DNA of 59,707 bases from Porphyra umbilicalis (GCA_002049455.2 KV919161.1:1-59707), one strand, 5' to 3'. Counted from the first letter of the stretch, positions 10,232-21,581 are shown. Notes: generated by a model from the sequence alone, not told the origin. Numbers and translations are program-made.

Positions 10232-11287
10232 ATGGCGCCCGGCAGCTCCCCCAAGCGGGCAGGAATTGGCGGCGGCGCCGTCGGCGGCGGTGATGCCAGC
10301 GCCGCTGGGATCCCGCTGGTCGTCCTCCCCTCCTCGGCGCGGGTGACCACCCTTCGGTCTGGGGCGGCGCGGCGGGACACAGCGTCGGCGCTGATCACGT
10401 CCCCGTCGGCGGCGGCGGCAGGGGGGGTGCCGCGCCCATTTGCGGCCGTCGGCGGGGTCACCGCCCCTGCTGTGGCCGTTGCTGCCTCTGCGGCAGGGCG
10501 GCGGCGGGGTGGGGCGGTGACGGCAAAGTCGCCACCGACAGAGTCGCGACCAGTGCCAACGAGCGTGCCGTGGGAGATTGCCAGCAGCAGCGACGAGGAG
10601 TCGTGCGCCGACAGCAGCGCGGGGGGCGGCAGTGACGGTAGCGGCAGCGGCAGCGACGAGGAGTCGCGCACGGGCAGCAGTGCGGGGGACGGTAGTGACG
10701 GCAATGGCCGGAGCAGCTGCGGCAGCAGTGGCAGCGGGTCGGACGGCGGCGACGGCCGTGGCGGGGGGGGTGGCGGCCGGTGGCGGCCGGGTGGCGGCGG
10801 GCGGCCGCAGCCACCGAGCTCGCCCGCTGTGAAGCGCTCCGCCTGCACGCCCTCGCTTGATGCAAACACCCTCTCCCCCGTGTCGACGGCCAGTGGTGGC
10901 AGCGGCGTCAGCGTCGGGCGGCGCGTGCGGCACTCACTGGCCGCAGACCTGCTGTCGCTCCGCAGAGACATTTCGTGCGAGTCGCCTCCCGATGGCTGCA
11001 TTGGCGGCGGGTGCGGCGACGTGGCGCGCAGCGGCCATTCGGCGGCGAGTACTGTGGCGGCGCCTGCGTGTGGGCGGTCTGCGGCGCTGCAGGAGCGTGC
11101 GGAGAGCCTCGAAGCGTCCATTAACGTCCTCCGTGACGTTATTCTGTTGGGCGACAGGGAGGAGCCGCCGGCTGCGGGCGCCAAGTGGGGGGTGGGGGGG
11201 CTTTGGACGAGCTCACGGGAGACCCGCCACCTGACCGAGCAGGTGCAGGCCATGAGGCAAACGCTGTGGTCGCTCTCCAAGTTTTGA
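10232..11287 (+). CDS. Hypothetical Ser/Gly-rich protein with a C-terminal coiled coil
   Basis: This is an uninterrupted frame of 351 aa from the ATG at 10232 (CTCA-ATG-GCG), the first Met after a Pro-rich upstream extension that could also be read. The first ~170 residues are Ala/Arg/Pro-rich. The middle (about 115-190) has two acidic Ser blocks of the form SSDEESCADSS and SDEESRTGSS, typical of casein-kinase-2-type phosphorylation regions. The last ~70 residues look helical with heptad-like spacing (AALQERAESLEASINVLRDV, then LTEQVQAMRQTLWSLSK), suggesting a short coiled coil. No catalytic motif is visible. It keeps frame through several G runs, which favours a real gene. Function unknown; possibly a nuclear or scaffold protein. 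Confidence 0.55.
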   Translation: MAPGSSPKRAGIGGGAVGGGDASAAGIPLVVLPSSARVTTLRSGAARRDTASALITSPSAAAAGGVPRPFAAVGGVTAPAVAVAASAAGRRRGGAVTAKSPPTESRPVPTSVPWEIASSSDEESCADSSAGGGSDGSGSGSDEESRTGSSAGDGSDGNGRSSCGSSGSGSDGGDGRGGGGGGRWRPGGGGRPQPPSSPAVKRSACTPSLDANTLSPVSTASGGSGVSVGRRVRHSLAADLLSLRRDISCESPPDGCIGGGCGDVARSGHSAASTVAAPACGRSAALQERAESLEASINVLRDVILLGDREEPPAAGAKWGVGGLWTSSRETRHLTEQVQAMRQTLWSLSKF

Positions 11288-11593
11288 GGGCCCTGGCGGT
11301 CGGAGCCGTGGACGGGTGGCCGTGGTGTTGGGTCGGCGGACCAAGGCGCCTTGGGACGGCTTTGGAGTCCGAGCGCCGGTCGTAGGTTGGCAGAGAAAAC
11401 ACGATGAAGAAATGTAGCTGCGACGCGGCGACGCGTGCATGTTGGCTTCTTCACTGCACACCCCGTACGAGCTGTATAGAGCATGTTGACTGTTTTCTTG
11501 TCAGTAAAAGAGCGCTGCCACCACGCGCTCCATCGTGTACTGTACTGCTGGTCATGCGCGACGGCCACCGAGGATAGACCCACTAAAGGTTAG
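11288..11593. other. 3' flank of the coiled-coil gene
   Basis: Moderate GC, no ORF with recognisable features and no repeat found. Confidence 0.4.
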
Positions 11594-11998
11594 TCACGTC
11601 CTTTTGGGGGCGTGATCACGCAAAGATAGCACCCAATTGTCAACGAATCTACTTGCTTTGTGGTTATGTAGCACCCCTTTCGAACGGGTGGCTATCATTG
11701 CGACCAGCTTTGGGGCTGTGTGAAACAGATAAATCACAGACGGAGGGCTTCCTTGGCATCCTTCACGTACGACTCTATGTCAAACAGGTTGAAGAGGAAG
11801 ACGTGTGGCTTCGCCCCATGGGCGGGAGGGGGGGGGGTGTATGAAGAAGGACGGCAGCCAGGTAATCTCGGCACCACCGCCGCTGTAAAACCGCGGCAGC
11901 TGCAGAAGCAGAAGCTGCCGTCGCAGCCGCAGCCACCGACGCAGAAAAGGTGGGAGGGGCACCACTCTGGGAGGGGGCCAACCCCGTGCCGTTTGGGG
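11594..11998 (+). repeat. Partial copy of the hAT-type MITE at 41553-42271
   Basis: About 405 bp is similar to 41629-42033, starting in the CTTTTGGGGGCGTGA motif and ending GGGGGCCAACCCCGTG. Both outer ends with the terminal inverted repeats are absent, so this is a truncated copy. On the minus strand both copies can encode the ending NLFDIESY(L/V)KDAK, but the surrounding frame is not conserved. Confidence 0.8.
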
Positions 11999-12012
11999 AT
12001 CAGCTGTCTCTT

Positions 12013-12255
12013 AGAGCGTCTCCACCAATGGATCCAAATACCCAAACGCCTAAACGTGGCACGGTTTTGCTAAACGGGCATTGGTGGCTGGGATGCAAAC
12101 TATGTATAGTGCAGCACCAAATTATGGTGCGGAAGGGTGCCCAGCGGTCAGATTTATAGTGCACGATCCGCAGCAAGTGTTGGGATGGTGTCGATCCGAC
12201 ACCATAATCCGGTGGTTTGGTGTCAGATCTGCACCATCCCAACGTTTGGTGCAGC
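12013..12255. repeat. Cluster of CACCA/TGGTG inverted repeats
   Basis: Several short stem-loops lie close together: CCACCAATG near 12020 against CATTGGTGG near 12078, GCACCAAATTATGGTGC at about 12114-12130, a GACACCA...TGGTGTC pair at about 12199-12226, and TGCACCATC...TTTGGTGCA at about 12231-12254. Similar motifs recur at 13005-13110. They look like nested remnants of small inverted-repeat elements. Confidence 0.5.
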
Positions 12256-13707
12256 GTATGGGGGAAACCCCGGTTCGGAAAGAGTCAAACCATTGGAATG
12301 TGACCAACCATTGTGCATGATTGCGTGCCACGACGCTCGCAATCCCGCGCCAAGCGCTCTCCGCTTGCCAAGTGTCCAAATTCCTCACTGCCACATCATC
12401 TTTGACTGCCACTTTGATAGTCCAGCAGGCCTTCACAGGTCGACAGAGCAGGTCATGGCAGCGGCATGGTTGAAAATTGTGCTTTTCAACTCATCGTGTC
12501 CTCGTAGACTCCGTGTCCGCGCAGAAGGACGCCGACGACACCGTCGCAGCCCCACAAAGTGCCACTGTCCCGCCTCGTCAACGTGCGGCGAGCTCTCATA
12601 GCCATCGTCCGCCATGAAGCCAACTGTCAAGAAGGTGGTCGACCCGGGGCGTGATTTGGGGTAGGATCTTCCTGAGTTGCTCGCCTTCACTGACACGGCC
12701 CCCCTCGTGCTCCATGATGCTACCGTTAGGGGCGGCCGAACAGCGACCGCGCTACAGCGGCGCAATCGCATTCGTTTTGCGGCGCGCGCGCCACCTGCGG
12801 CGAGCTCCGAGCCGGCGTCCGGGGGCAGCCTCGACCAGCGTCGCTGAGGGGGACGCACTGCTCGGGCCTGTAAAGTGCGGTGGCACACCATTAAGGCCTC
12901 CTGCATGGTGTAGAAGCAGGCCAGTGGACGGATGGAAATGATACAATTGGATGGAAGGTGTACAATAGATGCGAAGATTCCAGCACAACATTCCGAGTTA
13001 CATATGGTGCGCGCACCGCTGGAGCACAACGATTATTGGCTGCACCATAGTATAGCGGAGCCACTCACATCACGCCACGAATCCAGGATAAATCACCATA
13101 TTATGGTGTTGGTGCGCACCGCTGGGCTTGCTCTAAAGGCCAGGGAAATGGAGGTGGACCAGCGTGCGGATCACCCAAGGTGACAAGTTGGTCCCCCAGG
13201 GCAGGGACCAGGTAGCGAAGCTTCCACTTTTCGTGAGAACACAGACACACAGTTTGGGAAAAAGCCAGCAGTCACCAGTGCGCATCCACCAGTTCTTGAC
13301 ATTCGATCAGATTGACTTGGAGATAGCCTCACAGGACAGATCTCGACGAGCTGAGTCGGTCACTCGCCGTCTCTAGGGTGCAAATCGGCCATTTCACCAA
13401 TCAAACGCATCCCGCATGTTGCACGCGCCCACCCCTGAAGGCCCCTGTGGCAGCCTTCGGCAAAACTTAGAGATTGTGGGCCAGAACAGTCGTGGGGAGC
13501 TATCGCGCGACCGACAGAATGACCGCGCGTGAGAGCCCCGTCGCCATGACCACACGTGAAAGCCCCGACATCATGCAAGGCTATGGATCCGTTCCTCCCG
13601 TATGGGAAAGGTCTCACAATGACAGGCTTCATTTATGGGTTTGGAGAAGCGAAATTCTGTGCTTCGAGTCCGACGCGCCTTTCCTCCTCCTCGTTCCCGA
13701 GTGCCCC
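12256..13707. other. No gene recognised; repeat remnants
   Basis: A long minus-strand frame at 12433-13029 has no recognised domain. CACCATATTATGGTG is a palindrome at about 13094-13108. CTCTAAAGGCCAGGGAAA at about 13131-13148 resembles the right end of the 0.63 kb dispersed element, so it is probably a solo end. Confidence 0.4.
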
Positions 13708-14866
13708 TGATCATGGCCTGGTACAGTACGACTGCGGGACACGGCGGAGGGGCGGGGCTGTACTTCTAGAGCATACGGATGCAGAAAGGATAACAAAAGG
13801 GGGGGGGGAGGGGGGGAAAGGGAGGGACGCAGACGAGAGAGAAGAAGAAAATAGCATCGGCGCAGGGAGGACATCGGCCGACAAGCACAGAGAAGAAGCC
13901 CGGATGGACGCAGGCCGGCCGTCGGGGGGGGGGGAGGGGGGGGCGGGGGGGCGGGGGTGGGGGGGGGGGGGGGGGCGGGAGGGGAGTGCACTGGAGGGCA
14001 GGTGGCCGAAGAGGGCGGAGGGGGCGCGGGGGGGAACGAGTAGCAAGGGATCTGGGAGTCTGCACCGCAGCATGTGTCATGAAGAGGGTGGGCGGCATCT
14101 GACTGAGGCATCGGCGAAAGACCGGTTTGGGCGCGCTTCTCGTCGGGATCCGATCAAGCTGCTTCGAGACGTAGGAGCCAATAGCTGCGTAGATTGGATG
14201 CGACAGAAGTGACGTGCTTTCCCACCATTGGCCAGCTGGACCCGATCCGCATGGATTCAAGATTGCCCGCCCTGCGAGTGACGGCCTGACTTGAAACGAC
14301 ACCCAGCATGTTCCCCACACGGCCCTCTCTGCCCCCTTCGCTGACCTGCCGCACGGTGCACTCCCCTCCCCCCCCCTCGTACTGTGCACCCCCCCCCCCC
14401 CCCTCGTACTGTGCACTCCCCACCCCCTTCCTCGTACTGTGCACTCCCCCCCCCCGCCCTGCCGCCTCCCCGTCGCCTTCCCTCCCTCCCCACCTTCCCC
14501 TCCCCCGTCTCCTGCCGGCCTGCCTTCTGCTGGTCTTCTGGGCTGTCTCCACCTGTTTCTCGCTGCCCACAGCGGTCCCCCGCCTCCTTCACCCACCTGC
14601 CTCGCTGTGCTCCCCCCTCAGCTTCACCCCCCACCCCCCCCTCCCCACCCTCCCTGACGGCCGGCTTGCGTCCAGTTGGGATTCTTTCCTCTCTCTTCGT
14701 GGGCCGATGTCCTCCTCCTTTCGCCGATGCATTCTTCTTTTTCTCTCGCCTGTGTCCCCCCCTCCCCCCCCCCCCTCTTTCGTTGTTATCCTTTCTGCAT
14801 CGGTATGGTATAGAAGAACAGCCCCCCCCCTCCGCCGTGTCCTGTAGTCGTACTAGGCCATGATCA
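13708..14866. mobile_element. Foldback-type element with ~215 bp inverted arms
   Basis: The left arm (13708 to about 13925) and right arm (about 14654-14866) are inverted copies. The outer ends read TGATCATGGCCT inward from both sides. Shared landmarks are GGACACGGCGGAGG, ATGCAGAAAGGATAACAA and the CCGACGGCCGGC stretch at the inner ends. The arms have diverged by substitutions and G-run length changes. The interior is extremely G-rich on the left and C-rich on the right, has a three-copy tandem repeat, and has no transposase. It is a non-autonomous foldback or long-TIR element. Confidence 0.75.
14354..14450 (+). repeat. ~27 bp tandem repeat, 3 to 4 units
   Basis: CTCGTACTGTGCA recurs at about 14376, 14403 and 14431, separated by C runs of varying length, with a degenerate unit before. 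It lies inside the foldback element. Confidence 0.8.
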
Positions 14867-16282
14867 CGGTCAGATTGGGGTATGAGACGGCGTCAGACAC
14901 CTCGGCCTCGAAATATAATAAACAGCCACTTCTGCTCAGAAATATGATGTTGCCTAAACTTACCTGATCTGATGCCTGTGCCCAGGGTTCGAACGCTGCC
15001 AGCGTGATGCAAGGCTCTGCAAAGGTTAGAGATCTCGTGTTCACACACCGTCTCAGAGGGGCAATAGGGGCCGGTGCGGTCCAACATGCGGGATGAGTTT
15101 GATAGGTACAGAAGCCGAATTGCACCTACGGGATCTGGTAGTGTTTTTCCACGCTCTGAGTCGAACGGTGTGTCCAACTCCAAAATAACGTTTGCTCAAA
15201 CAATAAGGATTCTATCCTAAGGCGCCAAATGTGTTTCCCGTCACACGAGCGAGTGCTTCACCCATTCTACAAATATTGTTGGGATGACTGACAGAGCAAT
15301 TAACTTATCATGTGATGCAGTATTCAGCATATTGGTTGTACATCGGGGGAGCGTCTCTTTTCGATGCTGCCATAGAGTTCCGAGCTTCAGCACTGTAATG
15401 AGGCCTTTCGTTCTGCTCCTTCACTCTTCTGACCACGACGTCGTTGGGTCCCTTTCCTCTTTCCCAGTTGTTCTTGTGTCCCTTTGTCTTCTCCAGTTAA
15501 AGCGTCCCCATTGTTGGTCCCCATTTGGTATCTTCATCTTTGTCGTATGATTCTCAGCACAAAGAAATGGTCAGCAAGGCAGACAAGCGCAGCACCCGGC
15601 GCGTCGCCACACGCAGGGGGAGGTCGACAGCAGAGGCGATCAGATGCCTCAAGAAAAGAAGAACAGAAGAGTAAACACCCCGGCTGGGGCTCGGGGGGGG
15701 GACGGGGAAGGACGAGGAACACATTGAAGAAAAAACGTACCTGAGTGCAGCGCAACGTGCATGGTGTGCGGAGGGGGGGAAGGGGGGGGGGAAAGAAATG
15801 GGCGGATGCGGCGCGCGGGGGCAAAGAAAGGGGCGGATATGGCGAGCGTGTCCGAGAGAGAGCACGGTGGTGCGGTGACGACGATGGAGGGGTGCTGTGA
15901 AAGACCCGACGGAGGGGCGAGATGGCGAGACGACGGAAGAGGGCGGAGACGCGGTGCTGATATGGCCGCAAAGATGCGCGCTGCTGACCATTTCGGGGCT
16001 CTTGTGCGGAGTACAGTGGGGGTTCCAGGAAGGCATCTGTAAACGCTTTTGGAGGAAGCTGTAATCGCTCGCTTGTGTAATCCTTCTGGACCAGAGCGAT
16101 CGTCGGCCATCGAATGCTGCAACGTGGATACGCGTGATTGGGCGTACAGATGGGATCATCCAATCACATGGCCTGGAGGGTGACCATCAAACAGACCAGG
16201 GCCATCAATTTCATGCAACGTGGCTGCCTGAGCGTTGAGAACGCGAATGGATCCCTACAGTCAATATCCGGTTATATGCGCT
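14867..16282. other. No gene recognised
   Basis: About 1.4 kb of moderate-GC sequence passing into G-rich sequence around 15690-15800. Minus-strand Pro/Arg-rich frames at 15534-16163 look like composition artefacts. A GGTTCGAAC string near 14988 was checked for a tRNA T-arm and no cloverleaf follows. Confidence 0.45.
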
Positions 16283-16310
16283 CCAGTTATATGACATGTC
16301 ATATAACTGG
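16283..16310. repeat. 28 bp perfect palindrome
   Basis: The halves are CCAGTTATATGACA and TGTCATATAACTGG with no spacer. It may be a cruciform site or the centre of a small inverted element. Confidence 0.95.
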
Positions 16311-16803
16311 GGGATTTTCCTTGCCCGAGGGCGCACGAGAACGCAGTATTCAACTGTTTGCAGACGACCGAGTCGCCCGAGGGCATCTCATTGGTCAGAT
16401 CCTGCAGATGTGGCGACGCAGTCAGCAACAATCCAGCAACCTGGACAGCTGACCAAGTGCGCAAGGGTGTCATATAAGCGGATACTGACTGTACTAGAAG
16501 CTTCGCTAATAACAGGGCTCGCCGCCGATCCCACCGGTCCGAGACTTCGGCGTGCTCTGACCAGATTCGACGACCCAGCACAGCCTGTGGGGCGAAGTCC
16601 AAATATTGACTCATCGGAGAATCATTTGGACACATCAGTGAACGGATTTTCCATAGGGAGGCAGCCACTCCCCGTGACCGAGGGCGGCCAAGACGGACTC
16701 GCATATGGACCGCATACACATCCCAGCGCGCGCTTCCGCGTCTGAGATCCACTCCCCACTACCCCACGCTCCCCCCCCTCCCCCAGGCCCTACAATCAGC
16801 CGT

Positions 16804-17241
16804 CTACAGTTCACAGTAGATCGGGACCTTGATCAAGACCTTCTTGCACTTGTCGCACGTGCACTTCCGCCACCCGGGGCACTTGGCCGGCTTGCAGTTG
16901 TACGGCAGGGAGCTGCACTCGCCTGAGTAGGCCTTGCCACGGTAGGACTCGGCCTCCTTGAAGTAACAGAGGTAAGAGGCCTTGGCCACGACGTAAACGG
17001 ACTTCTTGCCACACTTGAAGTAGCCGTTGCACGTGTCATGCCCCCCGTAATATGAATGGGCGGTGAGGGAGGCGAGGGCGGGCTCCTCATCGGCGCGCGA
17101 CAGGCCCTCAATGTGCAGAGCCTCGGGGTCAGATGCCGCCTGGACGGCGACAGCAGCGTCGGCGGGCGACACGGCGGCCACCGACAGGAGGGCGAGCAGC
17201 GCGACCGCGAGGGACGCGAAGAGGGACTTGGACACGACCAT
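16804..17241 (-). CDS. Small secreted cysteine-rich protein
   Basis: 145 aa from the ATG at 17239-17241. A longer frame starts upstream at 17316, but this Met opens a classical signal peptide: VVSK, then a hydrophobic core of about 20 residues (LFASLAVALLALLSVAAV), then a likely cleavage after SPADA near residue 30. A short acidic stretch (about residues 40-57, LSRADEEPALASL) could be a propeptide. The mature part, from about residue 60, has ten cysteines in a pattern with paired motifs (CNGYFKC, CKPAKC, CTCDKCKK and a C-terminal YCEL), plus many Lys and Tyr. This suggests a disulfide-stabilised extracellular or cell-wall protein. No named family is recognised. A G run lies just upstream of the ATG (about 17250). 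Confidence 0.8.
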   Translation of the reverse strand: MVVSKSLFASLAVALLALLSVAAVSPADAAVAVQAASDPEALHIEGLSRADEEPALASLTAHSYYGGHDTCNGYFKCGKKSVYVVAKASYLCYFKEAESYRGKAYSGECSSLPYNCKPAKCPGWRKCTCDKCKKVLIKVPIYCEL

Positions 17242-18688
17242 GACGGCGGTGGGGGGGGGGGGGGGTGATGCGCCCACGAGGCTGCTCGTTGCAGGTTGGG
17301 AAGGCGGGGTGGGCATGAGGTGGGGCGTAGGCAGTAGTCAGACGCGGCCGACTGCGAGTGTGTGAAGGGATGGGCGATCTGCTCTTCGGTGACCGCCAGC
17401 GGCGCCTCTTGTACACACCCGTCGGCGCAGCGGCGGGCGCGCCACGCCGCGCCGCTCCGTCGGATGCGGCCAGGCGCGGGGTGGGGGGCAACAGCAGGCG
17501 CGCCGCGGGCAGCGTCGGCGGTTTGACTGGCGCCAAGCACCAGCCACCAACGCTCCCAGACAGGGAGGGCGTGAGTACCGGGGAGGGGCGGTAGCAGGCG
17601 CTTGTGCGTCTGAGCGCGCCGCGGCGCCGGGGCGCGCCCATGGCCAAAGGGGTCGGGGGTGGGGGTGCAGCTCGGCGGCGATCGCCGCCCCCAGGGCGCG
17701 CACCCCCTCTGGCGGCACACTGCCCATTTCCTCTTGGGGTAGCGGCGCGGGTCCGAGCGACGGGCGGTCGACCTGCATCCGTTGGGCCTGGCTCCCCCGT
17801 CTCGAGGACACCAACACCGAATCCAACGACGCACCCGCTGGGCCGCGACGGCAGTGCCCGCTTCGCGCCGGCGCAAGCCCACGGGCGACCGTCTCGGCGG
17901 CCATGCGGCCGCCGCGGCGGCTGCGTCCCGTCCCGCTTGGCGTGGCCGCTTGGATGCGACCGCGTCGGCGCCACCCACCCCACGTCGTCTCATTGGCGGG
18001 GGACGCGCACCCTCAGCACCCCGCCCCGCGTGCGTGTGCCCTCCCGTCAACGGGGCGCAACGGCGACGGCACCATCCCGATGGCCGCCGCCGGCGAGGCG
18101 GGCGAAACGCGTATGCCGCGTCGTGGGGCGCGGGGGGGGACAGCTGCTGGCGTAGGCCGCGGGCGGGAGGAGACAAGAGACTTGCATCGCCTCTCTGTGT
18201 GGAGCCACTCGGCGCGCCCCTTGCCCGCCCGCTGTGGTGGTAGGCCCGTTGCGATAGTAGCCGGGGGGTCTGGTGGGCGGACCTTCCAAGCCGCAACGAG
18301 CGGTCGGTGGGCGGTGGGCGACCGCAACGACTGGAGGCGGCCGAGGCGACGCCTCCCCCAGCCGTGGGATGACAGCCGCCGCGACGCGCGCGCACTGTGC
18401 GGCGCCGCGGCGCATCGGGGTGACGGGGATGACGGCGGCTCCTCCTCATCGCCCAATCGCGTGCGCCCCGACCGACCGCGGGGCGGTCGGCTAGACGCGG
18501 GAGGGAGGCGTGTGCGGGCGCGGGCGAGACAACGAGGCACGACGCTGTGGGTGGCCCGCCGACCGGCGCCCGCGTCTGCACCCCGGGACGTGGCCGCGCC
18601 TGTACTGTAGCCTACCTGGGCCAATTGTCGACCAGTTTCAAAAATGTCGACCACCCTCGAGTCCGCTCCTCCAGGCGCTGAGGGGCAA
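17242..18688. other. Upstream region of the Cys-rich gene; no gene supported
   Basis: Very GC-rich, with long open frames on both strands (for example 17603-18581) that are Arg/Ala/Gly/Pro-rich without motifs. These are best explained by scarcity of stop codons in GC-rich DNA. Confidence 0.45.
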
Positions 18689-19318
18689 TTCCCTGGCCTT
18701 TAGGACAGGGTGCTCTCAAAGTGTAGTGATGCACACATATACTTAGATCACGGGACTTGCTCTCCGTTTCAGAGGTGGCAGTCTGCATTCGTGTGCTCAG
18801 GGATCTGAGGGCGTGTCGACGTTGTAAGGGTCGCGATGACGCTGAAAGCGAATAGAGTTACGCGGCTGAGAAGGACTGTCCTGCCACAAGGGTCACAGGG
18901 CCCGGACGGTGCCTGCCCCCCTATCACCCCCCACCGCCCCGAGTTGGGAGCGGCGACCGCGCGCACCGACTACGGGGGTTGAACGCGCCTGCGATGACTC
19001 GCGGGTGATCGTGCCTGCGCGCCGGCTTCTGTTGCGGCGGCCCGTCCGCCTGCCATCTAGCGGCGCGGTTAGAGGTGCGCCGCGCGCCAGAGTGAATGCC
19101 CCTCCCGTCGGCGTCGCGCGACGCCGGCGAGCCGCCGCCGCTGCGGTGCCGGCGGCGGCACCCTTTTCCCCGCCCCACGTTTCCCCCGCCACGGCAACGT
19201 GGCTGTACGTGCCCCCGTGCGCGCTCGTGGCTATGGAGTCGGCCGCGTGCCCGTTGTCGATGCGTCGCCAAGCGCGCCACCGCCCTGAAGGCCAGGGTAT
19301 TGCACGCACGTGCCTGGA
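18689..19318 (-). mobile_element. Dispersed ~0.63 kb element, copy B
   Basis: Inverted copy of the element at 1771-2394, with the same ends (TTCCCTGGCCTTTAGG on this strand's left, GCACGCACGTGCCTGG on its right). The interior aligns throughout, with small indels and substitutions. It is close to copies A and C, implying recent spread. Confidence 0.75.
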
Positions 19319-19375
19319 GTATTCCACCCCCCGTCGTTGCAGAGGTGTGATTTACATCTTTTCTGGCCCCGGGTG

Positions 19376-19455
19376 AAGCTGATTTAAATCAACCCTTGAT
19401 TTTTAATCGTATGAGGCGAGTTTTATTGATTTAAATAATCGGGCATGATTTAAAG
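19376..19455. repeat. ATTTAAAT-rich segment
   Basis: Contains repeated GATTTAAAT motifs like those at 25781-25847, an AT-rich patch in a GC-rich setting. Confidence 0.5.
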
Positions 19456-19459
19456 CATG

Positions 19460-20091
19460 TATGGTGCGTGTCCCAAAAATGAGACATGCGCGTTTTCTGA
19501 AGGACTGACACATCACTGCATGGGGGCAGGCGGCGTGGGGTACGAGAAAATTCTCAACTGGCCTCCATGGAAAGAGCCTCTCCCGACGCGTGCCTGGCTG
19601 ACAACTCCTTAATACCCGCCTGTGGGCCCTGTTCTGTGGACCTCTCAGATAGCCCCGATCTTGGAGCCATTTTTTTTCAGGTTCTTGGGGTTAAAGGTTT
19701 GCAACGCCAAAGCTCATGTGCTAACTGGAGCTTCGATGAGGGGTGTCCCAAATCGTGTTTTCCTCACAGGTGGTTACATGGCGGTATTTTTCACGTTTTT
19801 AATGGTAAGGTGGTGCCCTTTTCTTGGTGCACAAATTGTCAGCGCATGCCTGCTCTAGTATCTGTGCATTTGATTAGGCCGCGAGATCGTCACCTGTCGA
19901 AGTTGCAATGAATGACACTTTCCCCCGTGACACGTCAGGATGTGCCGCCTCTTCTAACACTGTCAGGGGCTGTTCTGGAAGCATAGTGGGACCGAGTGGG
20001 TCACATTACAGTATCCGACCGTTGCAGAAGGCCAGTGGGCCGAGAAAAAAAGAAAAAACCGCCATTTCTCATATTTGGGACACGCACCACA
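19460..20091. mobile_element. Non-autonomous element with ~24 bp terminal inverted repeats
   Basis: The left end TGGTGCGTGTCCCAAAAATG at 19462-19481 is matched in reverse complement by the right end at about 20067-20090 (CATATTTGGGACACGCACCA), with one internal mismatch. The interior (about 580 bp) has no transposase. A Tc1/mariner-like small element is plausible but not established. Confidence 0.65.
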
Positions 20092-21581
20092 CTGCGGGTC
20101 GGTATTTCATCGCCGGGATAGTTCTAAATTTGCCGGCTTGTAAATCTATAACGAGTAGACGCGAAAGAATGTTTTGAGATAGCCATGCAAAGCTCCTGTG
20201 AGATGGCCTTAGCATGATTCGGAGGATTATGTGCACAACAGTTCCGTGGATCAGCGAAAATTCTACATTTTAGATTGCCTGATTCTCGAGTGACCTCTGT
20301 GATTCGGCAGTTCATCACTACAGTTTTGGACTCGTTCAGCGGATCATCTTCGGGACTGACTCTGGGATCGTTCCAGAAGCAGTGTCATCCTGACCCACAG
20401 ATCATCTCGGGGACTGTCATTCGAAAAAGATGTGAGGACTTGTTCAACTGATAGTCTGACTGCCTCTTTCGCCAACAAAATGTCTGCCTATTTCGTCAAC
20501 AGTGTGAACACAAACCTGTGGACACTCTCTTCGTTCAGACCAATGCCCAACTTGCAATCTGACATATCACTCATGCGCTTGAGAAACTGGTGCGAGTGCT
20601 TCTGAACCGTATTGAACCGGGGATTGCGAGTTCGGGACGTGCTGTGTTAGGACGATAGGGGACGAGATTGCCACTGAACTGAGAACGAATTTACTGCGCG
20701 TGAAGGAGACCCAATCATTGATCAATCGGGACTGGGTGCGTCCGGGACTTCACGGTATTCTCGATGTGCGAGCCGACGCATGTTTACCCAGTTCCCATCC
20801 CCTCTGCGCCGGGAAACAGCGTGTCGGTCGCACGACTACCAAGTCACATTGAGGTTCCCTCTGCACACGTTTTGTGGCCCATGAGCGACGCCCCATGGGC
20901 AGGTCTTGCTCTCTGATCGGTTTCGGCAGACCCTCCTCACGACGTCACTCGAAGTAGTCTAGGCTATCATCTACGATCGAGTCCTTGAGGCAGGAATCTA
21001 GATCAACCTTGCGCACTCGTTCACTCAATCTATGACGACGATCCCCAGGATGATTGTACTCCGACGCCAGGATAGTCCTGAGCACGATCCTCAGGATGAT
21101 CTTACTCCCACTTCAAGACATTTCTCAGCACGATACGCAGAACGATCAGAACCAGCGAATCGGAATGATTCTTCATGAGCATGGGGCAGCAACTTCGCCG
21201 GACAATTGCCAAATCTGCAGGTGCTGGTGTGAGGATAATTCCCACTGAATATCAGTGCAGATGGTCTTCGAGCACTTCTGAACTCCACTGCGGGCTCTGT
21301 CTCCGAGATCAACAAAAAGTGGGCATAACTTGATCGCATGATCAATGTGCGACTGTTCTGCGAACCGTCGGTGGGCGTGTTCGAATCTCGCAGTTCTCAG
21401 TTTTAAGGAATCGGGGACAAAACGCTGTGCATAGGCTCGTTATGCGTGAAGATAAATACATGTACCACGTGAAAAGCCCTGATAAGGACCATTCACGCTA
21501 TTGTTTGACTTCGTGTCGCGTGCGGCGGGCGTCACCGACTGGGCGGCCGTCGACGTGTCGGGGGGGGGGGCCGTGGCGGAC
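20092..21581. other. No gene recognised
   Basis: About 1.5 kb of roughly balanced composition with recurring GGGACTG/GGGATC-type words, somewhat like the style of 58600-59200. No ORF with family features. It may be old, degraded repeat sequence. Confidence 0.4.

Noticed and set aside
11734..12045. Minus-strand ORF sharing NLFDIESY with 41768-42112 as a conserved gene
   Set aside because: Both lie inside copies of the same MITE, so similarity reflects the repeat; surrounding frames are not conserved.
12433..13029. Minus-strand ORF as a gene
   Set aside because: No domain, no good start context, and it overlaps repeat remnants.
14977..15010. GGTTCGAAC resembling a tRNA T-arm
   Set aside because: No acceptor stem, D-arm or anticodon arm at the right distances on either strand.
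16833..18581. Very long minus-strand ORF upstream of and overlapping the Cys-rich gene
   Set aside because: Arg/Pro-rich without motifs and runs in a different frame through the Cys-rich gene; explained by high GC.
21370..21400. GTTCGAATC string, possible tRNA
   Set aside because: Flanking bases do not pair as a T stem and no cloverleaf is visible.
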